DNA from: Mycobacterium stomatepiae
Lineage (GTDB): Bacteria; Actinomycetota; Actinomycetes; Mycobacteriales; Mycobacteriaceae
Direction: 5' to 3'
Assembly: GCF_010731715.1 (NCBI RefSeq)
Contig: NZ_AP022587.1
Coordinates: 3,596,001 to 3,660,000 of the forward strand
DNA length: 64,000 bases
Under the pieces are notes generated by a model. It was not told where the DNA came from, did no database searches, and was given only the letters and a program-made list of their open reading frames with translations. The position numbers and the translations under genes are program-made. Of this stretch, positions 1 to 9,593 are shown one piece after another; the first letter of the stretch is position 1; each line of letters begins with the position of its first letter.

Positions 1-381
1 CCGCACCATTTGAACGACCAGGCTGGCGTACAGGGCGTGGCTGGCGTCGATGTCCTCGGCGAATCCGTAGGCGTAGACGAACGTCGAATTCGACGCGACG
101 TCGCAGCGCACGTCGTTGGCTGACGCGATCAGCACGAAGAGCTGCACGTATGTCCGCAGCCCCTTGGTGCCGGCGGTCCCGATCGTGATGGTCCGCTGGG
201 TCGGCGCCTGCGCCGCCGAACGGTTGGACGCGTGCGACCGGGCGACCGCCAAGTCGATGGACGCCGCCGTCGCCAACCGCTGCGCGGCGGTCATGAAGGC
301 ATCGGCCTCGTGCGTGTTGTCGGTGCCTTCGGCCTGACGCAGTAGCGCGGCGATGCGGGCCAGCATCTTGTCGTCGCTCAT
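1..381 (-). CDS. DUF2786 domain protein, Rv0184-like (3' end outside window)
   Basis: An open frame reads leftwards from an ATG at 381 to the window edge without a stop, giving the first 127 residues. The N-terminus (MSDDKMLARIAALLRQAEGT, then HEADAFMTAAQRLA) matches the DUF2786 family pattern of a short helix followed by an AEA.F...AQ.L helix. The function of this family is unknown. The gene lies beside a monoacylglycerol lipase, as Rv0184 lies beside Rv0183 in M. tuberculosis, and on the same strand. The C-terminal part is beyond the window. The identification rests on the domain pattern plus synteny. Confidence 0.8.
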   Translation of the reverse strand, partial: MSDDKMLARIAALLRQAEGTDNTHEADAFMTAAQRLATAASIDLAVARSHASNRSAAQAPTQRTITIGTAGTKGLRTYVQLFVLIASANDVRCDVASNSTFVYAYGFAEDIDASHALYASLVVQMVR

Positions 382-438
382 AGCGCCAAACTACGGGAGG
401 GGTCCGACAGCCGGTCGGTCGTGCAGCCCACGTTTCGC

Positions 439-1281
<843 letters not shown>

Positions 1282-1302
1282 CTAGTCATTAGGGGCAGCG
1301 TA

Positions 1303-2358
1303 ATGGCTCCTGAGGAGCTATTGTCCGAGGCGCTGCGTAGGCTCAGTCGGGTGAGCGTGCTCGCGGAGAACTCCGACGACGCAGAAGTCCCCGCCGCGGG
1401 CGGGGGGCACGGCGACTTCTCAGCCCGCGCCGAGCCGTATCGCCGCGAATTGCTGGCGCACTGCTACCGGATGACCGGGTCGCTGCACGACGCGGAAGAC
1501 CTGGTCCAGGAGACGCTGCTGCGGGCCTGGAAGGCCTACGACCGATTCGAAGGCAAGTCCTCGCTACGAACCTGGCTGCACCGCATCGCCACCAACACCT
1601 GCCTGACCGCGCTGGAGGGCCGGTCCCGACGGCCGCTACCCACCGGGCTCGGCGGGCCCAGCTCGGATCCGACCGCCGAGCCGGTGGAACGCCGCGAGGT
1701 GCCCTGGCTGGAGCCGCTACCCGACCTGACCCAGGATCCGGCCGACCCGTCCGTGATCGTGGGGTCGCGGGAGTCGGTGCGGCTGGCCTTTGTCGCTGCG
1801 CTGCAGCACCTCTCGCCCCGGCAGCGGGCGGTGTTACTACTGCGCGACGTCCTGCAGTGGAAGGCCGCCGAAGTGGCCGACGCGGTCGGAACCACCACGG
1901 CCGCGGTCAACAGCCTGCTGCAGCGGGCGCGGTCCCAGCTGGAAGCCGTCGGACCCAGCTCGACTGATCGGCTGGCGGCGCCGGATTCGACCGAGGCCCA
2001 AGACCTGCTGGCCCGCTACATCGCGGCGTTCGAGTGCTACGACATCGACCGGCTGGTCGAGCTGTTCACCGCCGAGGCGGTCTGGGAGATGCCGCCGTCC
2101 ACCGGCTGGTACCAAGGCCCGCAGGCCATCATTACCCTGATCCACCAACAGTGCCCCGCCGAACATCCCGGTGACATGCGGATGATCCCGCTGGTCGCCA
2201 ATGGCCAACCCGCCGCCGCGATGTACATGCGGGCCGGCGAGCAGCATGTGCCTTTCCAGCTGCATGTGCTGGATGTCCGCCCCGACGGGGTGTCGCATGT
2301 GGTTGCATTTCTCGACGACGCTTTGTTCACGAAGTTTGGGCTGCCCCGCTCCCTCTGA
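1303..2358 (+). CDS. sigG: ECF RNA polymerase sigma factor SigG with C-terminal SnoaL-like domain
   Basis: The frame is open far upstream, but the ATG at 1303 is the first start that clears the divergent lipase gene; a GTG at 1351 is an alternative. From 1303 the product has 351 residues. Region 2 runs about residues 45-115 (HCYRMTGSLHDAEDLVQET, then RTWLHRIATN), and region 4 follows after a linker (LSPRQRAVLLLRDV, then EVADAVGTTTAAVNSLLQRA). The last ~125 residues form a SnoaL/NTF2-like domain (YIAAFECYDIDRLVELFT). Sigma factors with this extra domain usually lack a classical anti-sigma partner, the domain itself tuning activity; none is encoded next door. Synteny with Rv0182c/Rv0183 supports the symbol. 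Confidence 0.88.
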   Translation: MAPEELLSEALRRLSRVSVLAENSDDAEVPAAGGGHGDFSARAEPYRRELLAHCYRMTGSLHDAEDLVQETLLRAWKAYDRFEGKSSLRTWLHRIATNTCLTALEGRSRRPLPTGLGGPSSDPTAEPVERREVPWLEPLPDLTQDPADPSVIVGSRESVRLAFVAALQHLSPRQRAVLLLRDVLQWKAAEVADAVGTTTAAVNSLLQRARSQLEAVGPSSTDRLAAPDSTEAQDLLARYIAAFECYDIDRLVELFTAEAVWEMPPSTGWYQGPQAIITLIHQQCPAEHPGDMRMIPLVANGQPAAAMYMRAGEQHVPFQLHVLDVRPDGVSHVVAFLDDALFTKFGLPRSL

Positions 2359-2392
2359 CGGCGCAGATGTCGATCCCGGGAAGGATGTTGCC

Positions 2393-3691
2393 ATGACGGA
2401 GTCCCCCACCGTCACGCCGGTGTCCGGCAAGCCACTCTTGCTGTTGGGCGGCTTCGATATCGGCGACCTCGGCTACGTCGCCGAGGAGTTCTTCGTCTCC
2501 GGAGCGGCCTCGTCGTACGCGCCAACCTCGGAGTTGGGTCCCGACGGCCGGTGGGCCGTAACACCGTCCGGCACCGCCGATTACACCGCCCGGATCGTGG
2601 TGCTGACGCCGTCCGATCCGGCCAGGTTCAACGGAACCGTGCTGGTCGAGTGGCTCAATGTCAGCGGCGGCATCGACGCTCCCGCGGTGTGGATGATGGC
2701 GCACCGCGAGATAGTTCGGGCGGGCTACGCCTATGTCGCGGTGTCGGCCCAGAAAGTCAGGGTAGACGGCGGTGCCAGCCTGCTCGGCTTCGACATGTCG
2801 CTGCGGACCCAGGATCCGACGCGTTACGCACCGCTGAGCCATCCGGGCGACGCGTTCTGTTACGACATGTTCTCCCAAACCGGCGAGCTGGCCCGCAGTG
2901 CCGACATCTTGCGCGGGATGCCCGCGGATCACGTTGTTGCCCTGGGAGAATCGCAATCGGCGATGTTCCTCACCACCTATGTCAATGCCGTCGATCCGCT
3001 CGCCCGGGTCTACGACGGTTTCCTGGTGCATTCCCGATTCGCTTCTGCCGCACCGCTAGACGGCGGCTCGGTCCTCGACGAGTTGCAGCTGAACGTGCCG
3101 CAAGCCGTCAACTTCCGGCCCGACCTGCGGGTCCCGCTGCTGACGCTCATCACCGAAACCGACCTGTTCGGCGGCGTGCGGCATGGCTATTACTTCGCCC
3201 GGCAGCCCGACAACGAGTGGCTGCGGGTGTGGGAGATCGCCGGCGCCGCGCATGCCGACAACTACACGATCCAGGTCGCGCCGATCGACACCGGCTCGGC
3301 GCCGCTGCAGGACATCATGGCCGCCTACGCACCCACCAACATGCTGATGGGCCAGCAGCTCGACCACTACATCAACTTCGCACCGCAGCATCACTACGTC
3401 GTGCAGGCCGCGATCTCCGCGCTCACCGCCTGGGTCCGGACGGGTCAGCCGGCGCCGGCCGCGCCACCCATCGAGATGGGCGAAGCCGAACTGCCCCAAC
3501 CGATTCTGGATTCGAACGGGCTCGCGCGGGGCGGCATCCGGACGCCCTGGGTGGACGTGCCGCTGGCCCGGACGTCGGGTGACGGCGCCGTGGCCGACGA
3601 TGCCTCCAACGTGATGGCGGCGATCTTCGGCTCCGGCGAACCCTTCGACGAAGCCACCGTGCGCCGGCTCTACCCAGGCGGGGATTCGTAA
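2393..3691 (+). CDS. alpha/beta hydrolase domain protein (Abhydrolase_10 type)
   Basis: A 432-residue protein starting at the ATG at 2393, 34 bp after sigG, with GGGAAGG upstream as ribosome site; the frame is open earlier but overlaps sigG. It has the features of the large alpha/beta-hydrolase-domain family common in mycobacteria: an early TARIVVLTP strand, VLVEWLNVSGG, and a nucleophile elbow GESQSA with Ser188, followed by a late AGAAHADNY histidine segment. The substrate is unknown. There is no clear signal peptide. Its stop is 9 bp from that of the convergent LysR gene. It begins the block that separates sigG from pirin relative to M. tuberculosis. Confidence 0.75.
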   Translation: MTESPTVTPVSGKPLLLLGGFDIGDLGYVAEEFFVSGAASSYAPTSELGPDGRWAVTPSGTADYTARIVVLTPSDPARFNGTVLVEWLNVSGGIDAPAVWMMAHREIVRAGYAYVAVSAQKVRVDGGASLLGFDMSLRTQDPTRYAPLSHPGDAFCYDMFSQTGELARSADILRGMPADHVVALGESQSAMFLTTYVNAVDPLARVYDGFLVHSRFASAAPLDGGSVLDELQLNVPQAVNFRPDLRVPLLTLITETDLFGGVRHGYYFARQPDNEWLRVWEIAGAAHADNYTIQVAPIDTGSAPLQDIMAAYAPTNMLMGQQLDHYINFAPQHHYVVQAAISALTAWVRTGQPAPAAPPIEMGEAELPQPILDSNGLARGGIRTPWVDVPLARTSGDGAVADDASNVMAAIFGSGEPFDEATVRRLYPGGDS

Positions 3692-3700
3692 AGCCCGCGT

Positions 3701-4552
3701 TCACTTTTCGTCGGCAAGGACGTCGCGCACCGCAGCATCGACGGTACTTAGCACGTCGGAGTCGATGCCGGAGCGGCCGCGCACCAGGATCGAGGCGCAG
3801 TTGGGCGCCGGCAGCCCCTCTGCCGGGCACACGCCGTCGGGCAGTTTGCCGATCCTGGGCAGCAGGGCCAACCCGAGACCGGAGCGCACGGCGGCGTAAA
3901 GCCCGGCCAGATCGCCACATTCGGCCACGACCTCGTAGTCGACATGCTGCTTCTCGAGCAGGGCGAAGGCCGGCTCGCGCAGGGTGCATGGTTCGGCATA
4001 GATCACCAGCGGCAGCGGCTCTCCCCTGTTGAAAGTGAATGTTCGCGCCGAAACCCATTGCAGCTGAACGATTCCCGACGCGTTGGCGCGATCGAGCCCC
4101 GATCCGTCGAGCATGATCGCCAGGTCCACCAGGCCTCGGTCGATCGCGTCCGCCAGGGAAACGTTGCGATCCAGCCGGAAGCGCGGGCGCCGGTCGGGGA
4201 GGCGTTTACGCAGCACGCTGGTCAGGGCGGGCAGCATCACATCCGCACCGTGCTCGGTGGCACCGACCGTCAGCACCTTCTGCTCGGTCGCGCCGAGGTT
4301 GTCGAGCGCCGCGTCGTGCGCCGCCAAGATCGTGCGCGCGTGCCGCAGCACCTTCTGACCCATTTCGGTGAACAACACGCCACGGCCGGAGCGCTCGACC
4401 ACCGGCTCGCCGACCACACTCTCGACCTTGCGTAGATGCTGGCTGACCGCGGACTGACTCAAGTGCAGGGCCGCGGCGGCTCGGTGAAATCCTCCACAGT
4501 CGGCCACCGCGACCAGGCTGCGCAGCGGCGCGATATCGAGTACCTGAGGCAT
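3701..4552 (-). CDS. LysR-family transcriptional regulator
   Basis: The 283-residue product starts with a classic LysR winged helix (residues about 5-65: LRSLVAVADCGGFHRAAAAL, then LSQSAVSQHLRKVE), followed by a co-inducer domain whose C-terminal lobe contains SGLGLALLPRI. Such regulators bind T-N11-A boxes between themselves and a divergent target. Here the divergent gene is an EamA exporter 157 bp away, and the gap holds two inverted repeats, so export of some metabolite under LysR control is likely. The ligand cannot be inferred. Confidence 0.9.
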   Translation of the reverse strand: MPQVLDIAPLRSLVAVADCGGFHRAAAALHLSQSAVSQHLRKVESVVGEPVVERSGRGVLFTEMGQKVLRHARTILAAHDAALDNLGATEQKVLTVGATEHGADVMLPALTSVLRKRLPDRRPRFRLDRNVSLADAIDRGLVDLAIMLDGSGLDRANASGIVQLQWVSARTFTFNRGEPLPLVIYAEPCTLREPAFALLEKQHVDYEVVAECGDLAGLYAAVRSGLGLALLPRIGKLPDGVCPAEGLPAPNCASILVRGRSGIDSDVLSTVDAAVRDVLADEK

Positions 4553-4570
4553 AGCTCACAACCATAGTTC

Positions 4571-4587
4571 GATCAGCAATCCTGATC
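4571..4587. promoter_or_regulatory. candidate LysR operator (inverted repeat)
   Basis: The intergenic region 4553-4709 contains GATCAG-N5-CTGATC, a perfect 6-bp inverted repeat, 19 bp from the LysR start. A second repeat, GATCG-N4-CGATC, lies at 4648-4661. Position between a LysR gene and its divergent transporter is typical of an autoregulatory site. The pairing of regulator and site is inferred. Confidence 0.5.
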
Positions 4588-4709
4588 AATTATTCGCGCC
4601 AATGAGCTGGATATTCCCGCTAATGCGGAAATTCGATCACGATCCATGATCGATCCCGATCGTCAAAAATCGTTGGACGGCAGGGGTGGCGGTTCGCGAC
4701 GATGGGGGC

Positions 4710-5654
4710 ATGCACCTTCCGCGCATGCCTCTGGGCACCGCTTCGGCGGTGACGCTGACCTATGCGCTCGGGTATCCGATCGGCGCCCTCGCGGTGGCCG
4801 AGATGACCCCGATGGCCGTCTTGGCGCTGCGCTTCGGATTCGCCGCCGTCATCCTCGCGTCCTGGGCCATGCTGACCCGAGCGGCCTGGCCGCGCGGGGC
4901 GCAGTTCGGCCACGTCATCGTCGCGGGCCTGCTGATCCAGGCCGTGCAGTTCTGCTGCCTGTACGAGGCGCTGCTGCTCGGCGCGTCGGCGGTGCTGTGC
5001 GCGGTGGTGATCGCGATGAATCCGGTCATGACGGCCATCCTGGCCACGCTGTTCCTGCGCGAGCCGCTCGGCCGGCTACGGGTCGTTGCCCTGGTGCTCG
5101 GCGTCGTCGCGGTGCTCGCCGCCTGCGCCAGAAGGCTGATGGGCATGCACGGCGTCGACCCCGTCATGCTGCTGCTTTTGCTTGGGCTGCTTGGCCTTTC
5201 GGCTGGCGGGGTGTATCAGCAGCGGTTCTGCGTGGGCGTGGACTTCCGCACGATGAGCGCGGTGCAAAACTCGGTCGCGTTCGCCCCCGCGGTGGCGCTC
5301 ACGTTACTCACGCCGTTCGCCGTCCACGACCCGGGCAAGGCCGTCGCCGCGATTGCGGGCATGGTGCTGTTCAACGCCACGCTTGCGGTCAGCATTTACC
5401 TGCGCGCCATCAGCATTCATGGCGCGGCGGCCGTGGCGATGCTGTTCGCCATCATTCCCGCCGCCGCTGCGGTGCTGTCCTGGCTGATGCTCGGCCAGCG
5501 CCCGGACCTCGGCGTCGCCATCGGCCTGGTCGTCGGTGGCTTCGCCTGCTGGCTGAACAGCTGCGCCGCCAAGCGTCACCGCGCGGAAAAGCCAGACCCC
5601 GAGCCGGAATTCGCGCCGGCGCGGCACATGGCGAGTTGTTCAGCGTCCGACTAG
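4710..5654 (+). CDS. EamA/DMT-family transporter
   Basis: The product (314 residues from the ATG at 4710; a GTG at 4686 would add 8) is a hydrophobic protein with about ten membrane helices arranged as two five-helix EamA repeats. The first repeat holds EMTPMAVLALRF and AVLCAVVIAMNPVMTAIL; the second holds GAAAVAMLFAIIPAAAAVLS. Family members export amino acids, sugars or other metabolites. It is divergent from the LysR gene and probably its target. The short hydrophilic tail (HRAEKPDPEPE) ends the gene. The substrate is unknown. Confidence 0.85.
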   Translation: MHLPRMPLGTASAVTLTYALGYPIGALAVAEMTPMAVLALRFGFAAVILASWAMLTRAAWPRGAQFGHVIVAGLLIQAVQFCCLYEALLLGASAVLCAVVIAMNPVMTAILATLFLREPLGRLRVVALVLGVVAVLAACARRLMGMHGVDPVMLLLLLGLLGLSAGGVYQQRFCVGVDFRTMSAVQNSVAFAPAVALTLLTPFAVHDPGKAVAAIAGMVLFNATLAVSIYLRAISIHGAAAVAMLFAIIPAAAAVLSWLMLGQRPDLGVAIGLVVGGFACWLNSCAAKRHRAEKPDPEPEFAPARHMASCSASD

Positions 5655-5747
5655 GTGTTGCGTACTGGCACGCAGGGCACAGCGGGAACGACCCGGCGCG
5701 GATTTGAGCGGCCGAAATTTGTCGTAGGTGGCTGCGAGGATGTGGTT

Positions 5748-6991
5748 ATGTCGTCGAGCGCGTCGTGTGCCGTGGTGGTGAGCCCTAAGCAGCGGCTTGA
5801 GGTGTTGTTCGATGAGTTGGCGGAGTTGGCTGGTCAGCGTAATGCGGTTGATGGGCGCATTGTGGAGATCGCCGCCGAGATCGATCGTGACGGGTTGTGT
5901 GGGATGACGGGGGCGCGGTCGGTGGCGGCGTTGCTGGGCTGGAAGCTGGGTTCTTCCTCGGCCAATGCCCATACGATCGCCACGGTGGCGCGCCGCTGGG
6001 AGGAGTTTCCCCGCTGCACGCAGGGCATGAAGGAGGGTCGGCTGTCACTGGATCAGGTCGGCGTGATCGCGGCCCGAGCGAGCGACGGCTCTGATGAGCA
6101 TTACGCGGCGTTGGCCAGCATTGCCACCGTCAGCCAGTTGCGTACCGCGGTCACGCTGGAACCACACCCCGAACCGGCCCGGCCGCGGCCGCAGGCCTCG
6201 ATCACCCAGACCTCTGACGAGGAGCTCACGTGCTGGCGGATCAAACTTGCGCACCCGGATGCGGCGACGTTCGACGCGGCACTGGCGTCTCATCGTGATG
6301 CGCTGATCGCCGAGTGGAAGCACGACCACGACGAGGGCGATCGTGCATCGGAGGTGGCGGCGCCGGTGCCGGGCACCCTCGAGGCGTTTATGCGCCTGGT
6401 CGAGGCGGGTGGGACGCGGAGGTGGCGCGGCGTCCGCACGGGCAGCACACCACCGTGGTCGTGCACCTCGATGTGGAAAAGCGCGCCGCCGCCCTGCATG
6501 TGGGTCCGCTGCTCACCGACGCGCAACGCCACTACCTGACCTGTGATGCCACCGGCGAGGTGTGGTTCGAACGCGACGGCGAGGTCATCGGCGCCGGCCG
6601 GACCACGCGGGTGATCAGTCGGCGGCTGCGCCGCGCGCTCGAGCACCGCGACCGCACCTGCGTGGTCCCCGGTTGTGGGGCCACCCGCGGTCTGCACGCC
6701 CATCACCTCCAGCATTGGGAAGACGGCGGCCCCACCGAGTTGTCCAATCTGGTCCTGGTTTGTCCCTACCACCATCGAGCACACCACCGCGGCCTCATCA
6801 CCCTCACCGGACCCGCAAACGATCTCACCATCACCGACGAGGACGGCCAACCACTGAACCCAGGATCACTGGCACGCCCACCCACCCACGCCCCACCCCA
6901 AGTCCCACCCTGCCCCGGGCCCACCGGCGAACGCGCCCAATGGTGGTGGTACCAACCCTTCCAACCGATACCACCACCAACAACCAACTAG
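5748..6991 (+). pseudogene. 13E12-type DUF222/HNH endonuclease family protein, frameshifted
   Basis: Two overlapping frames together encode one protein of the mycobacterial 13E12 repeat family. The first part, from ATG 5748, has the DUF222 region (VLFDELAELAGQRNAVDGRI). The second frame, from about 6411, continues with VARRPHGQHTTVVVHLDVEK and ends in an HNH module (CVVPGCGATRGLHAHHLQHW, then LVLVCPYHHRAHH) and a Pro-rich tail. Reading FMRLVEAGWDAEVARRPHGQ requires one extra base at about 6408-6413 in a G/T run. These genes are often multicopy and associated with REP13E12 elements and prophage. The break may be natural or an assembly error. No repeats bounding an element were seen. Confidence 0.8.
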
Positions 6992-7102
6992 ATAACTCAC
7001 CAACGCCGATACCCAAACAGGTTGAGGCATAGAGAATTCGCTCGCGGTGCCTGCTGCTATGTGTGGTCACAATTCGCCATGGGCGTCACCCACGTCATGG
7101 CC

Positions 7103-8238
7103 TCATACGAGCAGCCGGCTATCCGGTGACGGGCCGTCGACCGGACGGACCAGGCCGGCACCGGTGATCAGCGGCAAGTCGAGCGCGGACAGCAGTCCGG
7201 GCGCGGCCGCACACACCGCGGGGATGGCGTTGACCATGCGCGAGGACCCCGCGATGCGCGCACCCAGGTCGTGGTCGTGGTCCTCGGCCATCTCGAATTC
7301 GCACCGCATGGTCGGCGAGCCCTCGATCTCGACGCGATAGACACCGCGGCCCGACGCCAGCCCGAAGCCGAGGTCCTTGGGCGCGAGGCTGATGTGCGGT
7401 TGCGGCCAGTCCGGAGCTACGTCGTCGCGCATCCGCGTCACATGGTCGACGACGAAAGTTGGCTTCTCTGCGACGTATCCGGTCAACGTCGAGCGCATCG
7501 CCGCGATCGTCCCGGCCTCAATGTGTCCGGTCGGGGTGTCGAAAGACTCGGTGGCCGCGACGCGTTCGTTGCTCTCCTCGATGTTGTCGATCTTGACGCC
7601 CAACCCCCCGCGAGCTGGTGCAGCACCGGGCCCCAGCCGAAGGTGAATATTCCCGGCTGGGCGGCGAACGCCTGGTACTCCGGTGGCTTGCCGAAGCCGA
7701 GGATCTCGTACACCGCGGCCCGGTCCGGATAGGTGGCGTAGTTGAACATCTCGGTCACCCGCACCGACTCGATGACCCGCGAGACACCGGTAAGTACCAG
7801 CGGCAGAACATCATTGGCAAATCCGGAGTCGATGCCAGTCGTGAAGAAGGAAACCCCGCCATCCAGCGCCACCTGGCGCAGCGGATCAGTGAACGCCCCG
7901 TCGACGGCATCGGGAAATACCAGCGGCACCACCGAACACGACACCACGTTCTTACCGGATCGCAGGATCGACACCATGTCTTCGACGGCCTCCAGCGGCC
8001 GCAGGTTCGCGCCGGCGGCATACACCACCGCGTCCGCGTCACCGGTGAGCATCGCCGCCGGGTCCTGGGTGGCCACCACGCCTACCGGCGCGATTCCACA
8101 CAGTTCGCCGGCATCACGACCCGCTTTGGCGTCGCTGTGCACGACGAGATCGGTCAATTCCAACTCGGGGTGGTCGATCACGCCTCGCAGGGCGATCACG
8201 CCCATCGAACCCGGCCCCCAGACTCCCACCTTCAGCAC
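7103..8238 (-). pseudogene. DapB-like NAD(P)-binding reductase, frameshifted
   Basis: From a GTG at 8238, preceded by AGGAG, the frame encodes a Rossmann protein (KVGVWGPGSMGVIALRGVI, then GRDAGELCGI) resembling the mycobacterial dihydrodipicolinate-reductase-like family. The frame is lost at a run of six C (7604-7609); the other frame continues at once with GVKIDNIEESNERVAATESF and runs to a stop at 7103. Adding one C restores about 378 residues. The homopolymer makes an assembly error plausible. A paralogue lies intact at 53043-54131, sharing GRDAGELCG and GxDxGFANDxxP. The gene is divergent from an IclR regulator. The substrate is unknown; it should not be taken for lysine-pathway DapB. 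Confidence 0.75.
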
Positions 8239-8245
8239 TTCATCT

Positions 8246-8257
8246 CCTAATATTAGG
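8246..8257. promoter_or_regulatory. perfect palindrome between DapB-like and IclR genes
   Basis: CCTAATATTAGG is a perfect 12-bp palindrome. It covers the AGGAG ribosome site of the minus-strand DapB-like gene (start 8238) and lies 42 bp upstream of the IclR start. A protein bound here could block the reductase and autoregulate the IclR gene. This is inferred from position only. Confidence 0.5.
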
Positions 8258-8299
8258 GCAGATGTTCTTACATTTTGGACGGATGGTAGGGAGCCGGGC

Positions 8300-9154
8300 A
8301 TGGGTACGTCAACCGCCAAGTCGCCGCCGACCGCGCGGGTGATGGACGTGCTTGCCACACTGGCGGATTCGCCGGACGGGCGGACCTCGGCCGAGCTGGC
8401 CAAGGCCTGCGGGATCAGCACCTCGACCTGCGCGTTGGTGCTGGCCGAGCTGCAGCGCCGGTCCTGGGTCACCCGGCGCGGCGACCGCCGCTATTGCCTG
8501 GGCAGCGGATTGTTTGGGCTGGTGCACGGGCTGCGGATGCAATTCCCGCTGCTGGACCGCGGGCGTGACGCCCTCACCTTCCTGCACCACACCCTCGGCG
8601 CGGGCTGTTCGATGTCGAAGATCGGCGGCCGCCACTTGACCACCATCGACGCGGTAGGGCATGGCACCGACGGCGAGCATGCGGTGGGGCAGCGCTTCCC
8701 GATCGATCCGCCGTTCGGGCTCGTCGCGATGGCCTGGCGCGACGCGGATTTCGTCACGGCCTGGCTACAGCGGGTGATGCCGCGACTGACCCGCGCCGAA
8801 ATCGCGCGGCATCAACGGGTACTCGCCGACATCCGGGCCCGCGGCTATGGCGCTTGGCGGTTCGACGACACGCACCAATCGCTGCACCATCGGCTGGCCG
8901 GGGTGCTCGCGTCGCTGGAGCCGACCGCGCAGGTCACCCGGCACCTCACCACGCTGATGACAATGGTGACGCTGCGATCGACCACTGACACTCTCGAAAA
9001 AGACCTGGCGTCAACAGAATTCGTGGTATTGCCGATTTTCGGTCAGCAGGGGCAGCCGGAATACCAAATCGAGATCCATCTGGGCGGGTCGGCGGGGTTG
9101 ACGCTGCCCGCGCTCGACGCCGCGCTGGAACACGCGCAGGGACTGATTACCTAG
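8300..9154 (+). CDS. IclR-family transcriptional regulator
   Basis: The ATG at 8300 gives 284 residues; the frame is open upstream but there overlaps the divergent gene. The N-terminus is an IclR-type winged helix (RVMDVLATLADSPDGRTSAE, LAKACGISTSTCALVLAELQ). The rest is an IclR effector domain (GAGCSMSKIGGRHLTTIDAV, then FPIDPPFGLVAMAW). IclR proteins usually regulate an adjacent catabolic gene, here the divergent DapB-like reductase 61 bp away. The effector is unknown. Confidence 0.8.
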   Translation: MGTSTAKSPPTARVMDVLATLADSPDGRTSAELAKACGISTSTCALVLAELQRRSWVTRRGDRRYCLGSGLFGLVHGLRMQFPLLDRGRDALTFLHHTLGAGCSMSKIGGRHLTTIDAVGHGTDGEHAVGQRFPIDPPFGLVAMAWRDADFVTAWLQRVMPRLTRAEIARHQRVLADIRARGYGAWRFDDTHQSLHHRLAGVLASLEPTAQVTRHLTTLMTMVTLRSTTDTLEKDLASTEFVVLPIFGQQGQPEYQIEIHLGGSAGLTLPALDAALEHAQGLIT

Positions 9155-9199
9155 CGCCCCTTGGTCACGCGCGAGAGCGCGCGGCGGCGCCCAGAGGGA

Positions 9200-9454
9200 T
9201 GGGCGGGCGAGCACTACGGCATCCCCGTGCAGTCCACCATTGACGCCATCACGCTGACCGACCGACTCGAGGGCATCATTGTCGACCCGGTCTACGAAGG
9301 CAAGTCTATGGCGGGCCTGATGGACCTCGTCCGCTCAGGTGAGATCGACGCTAAGTCAAAGGTTTTGTACGCCCACCTCGGCCGTCAGCCAGCGCTCGAC
9401 GCCAATAGCACAATCTTTGACGCGACCACCACACCAGCCAGAACGACGATCTGA
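9200..9454 (+). pseudogene. 3' remnant of an ACC deaminase / D-cysteine desulfhydrase-type gene
   Basis: The reading frame from about 9200 to the TGA at 9452-9454 matches the C-terminal end of the pyridoxal-phosphate family containing 1-aminocyclopropane-1-carboxylate deaminase: GEHYGIP, then LTDRLEGIIVDPVYEGKSMA, then SKVLYAHLGRQPALDANS. These are the conserved last ~70 residues, including the EGKSM segment. Nothing upstream matches the first three quarters of the enzyme (Lys for PLP, GG..SN), so this is a fragment. The remaining bases 9155-9199 and 9455-9593 hold nothing recognisable. Confidence 0.75.
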
Positions 9455-9593
9455 GCGTCGACGGACAGCGTCGTGATTCTGACGAATTATTGACGCGGCT
9501 ACCATGATTCACGAACCCAACCGTTGTCGGCCACGGATCCGGTTAGTACCGAAGATGAATGAGGTCGGTGTTGCCAAGTCAACTCTGGAGTGA

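Noticed and set aside
116..337. 73-residue plus-strand ORF at the window start
   Set aside because: Antisense to the DUF2786 gene, which has clear family motifs.
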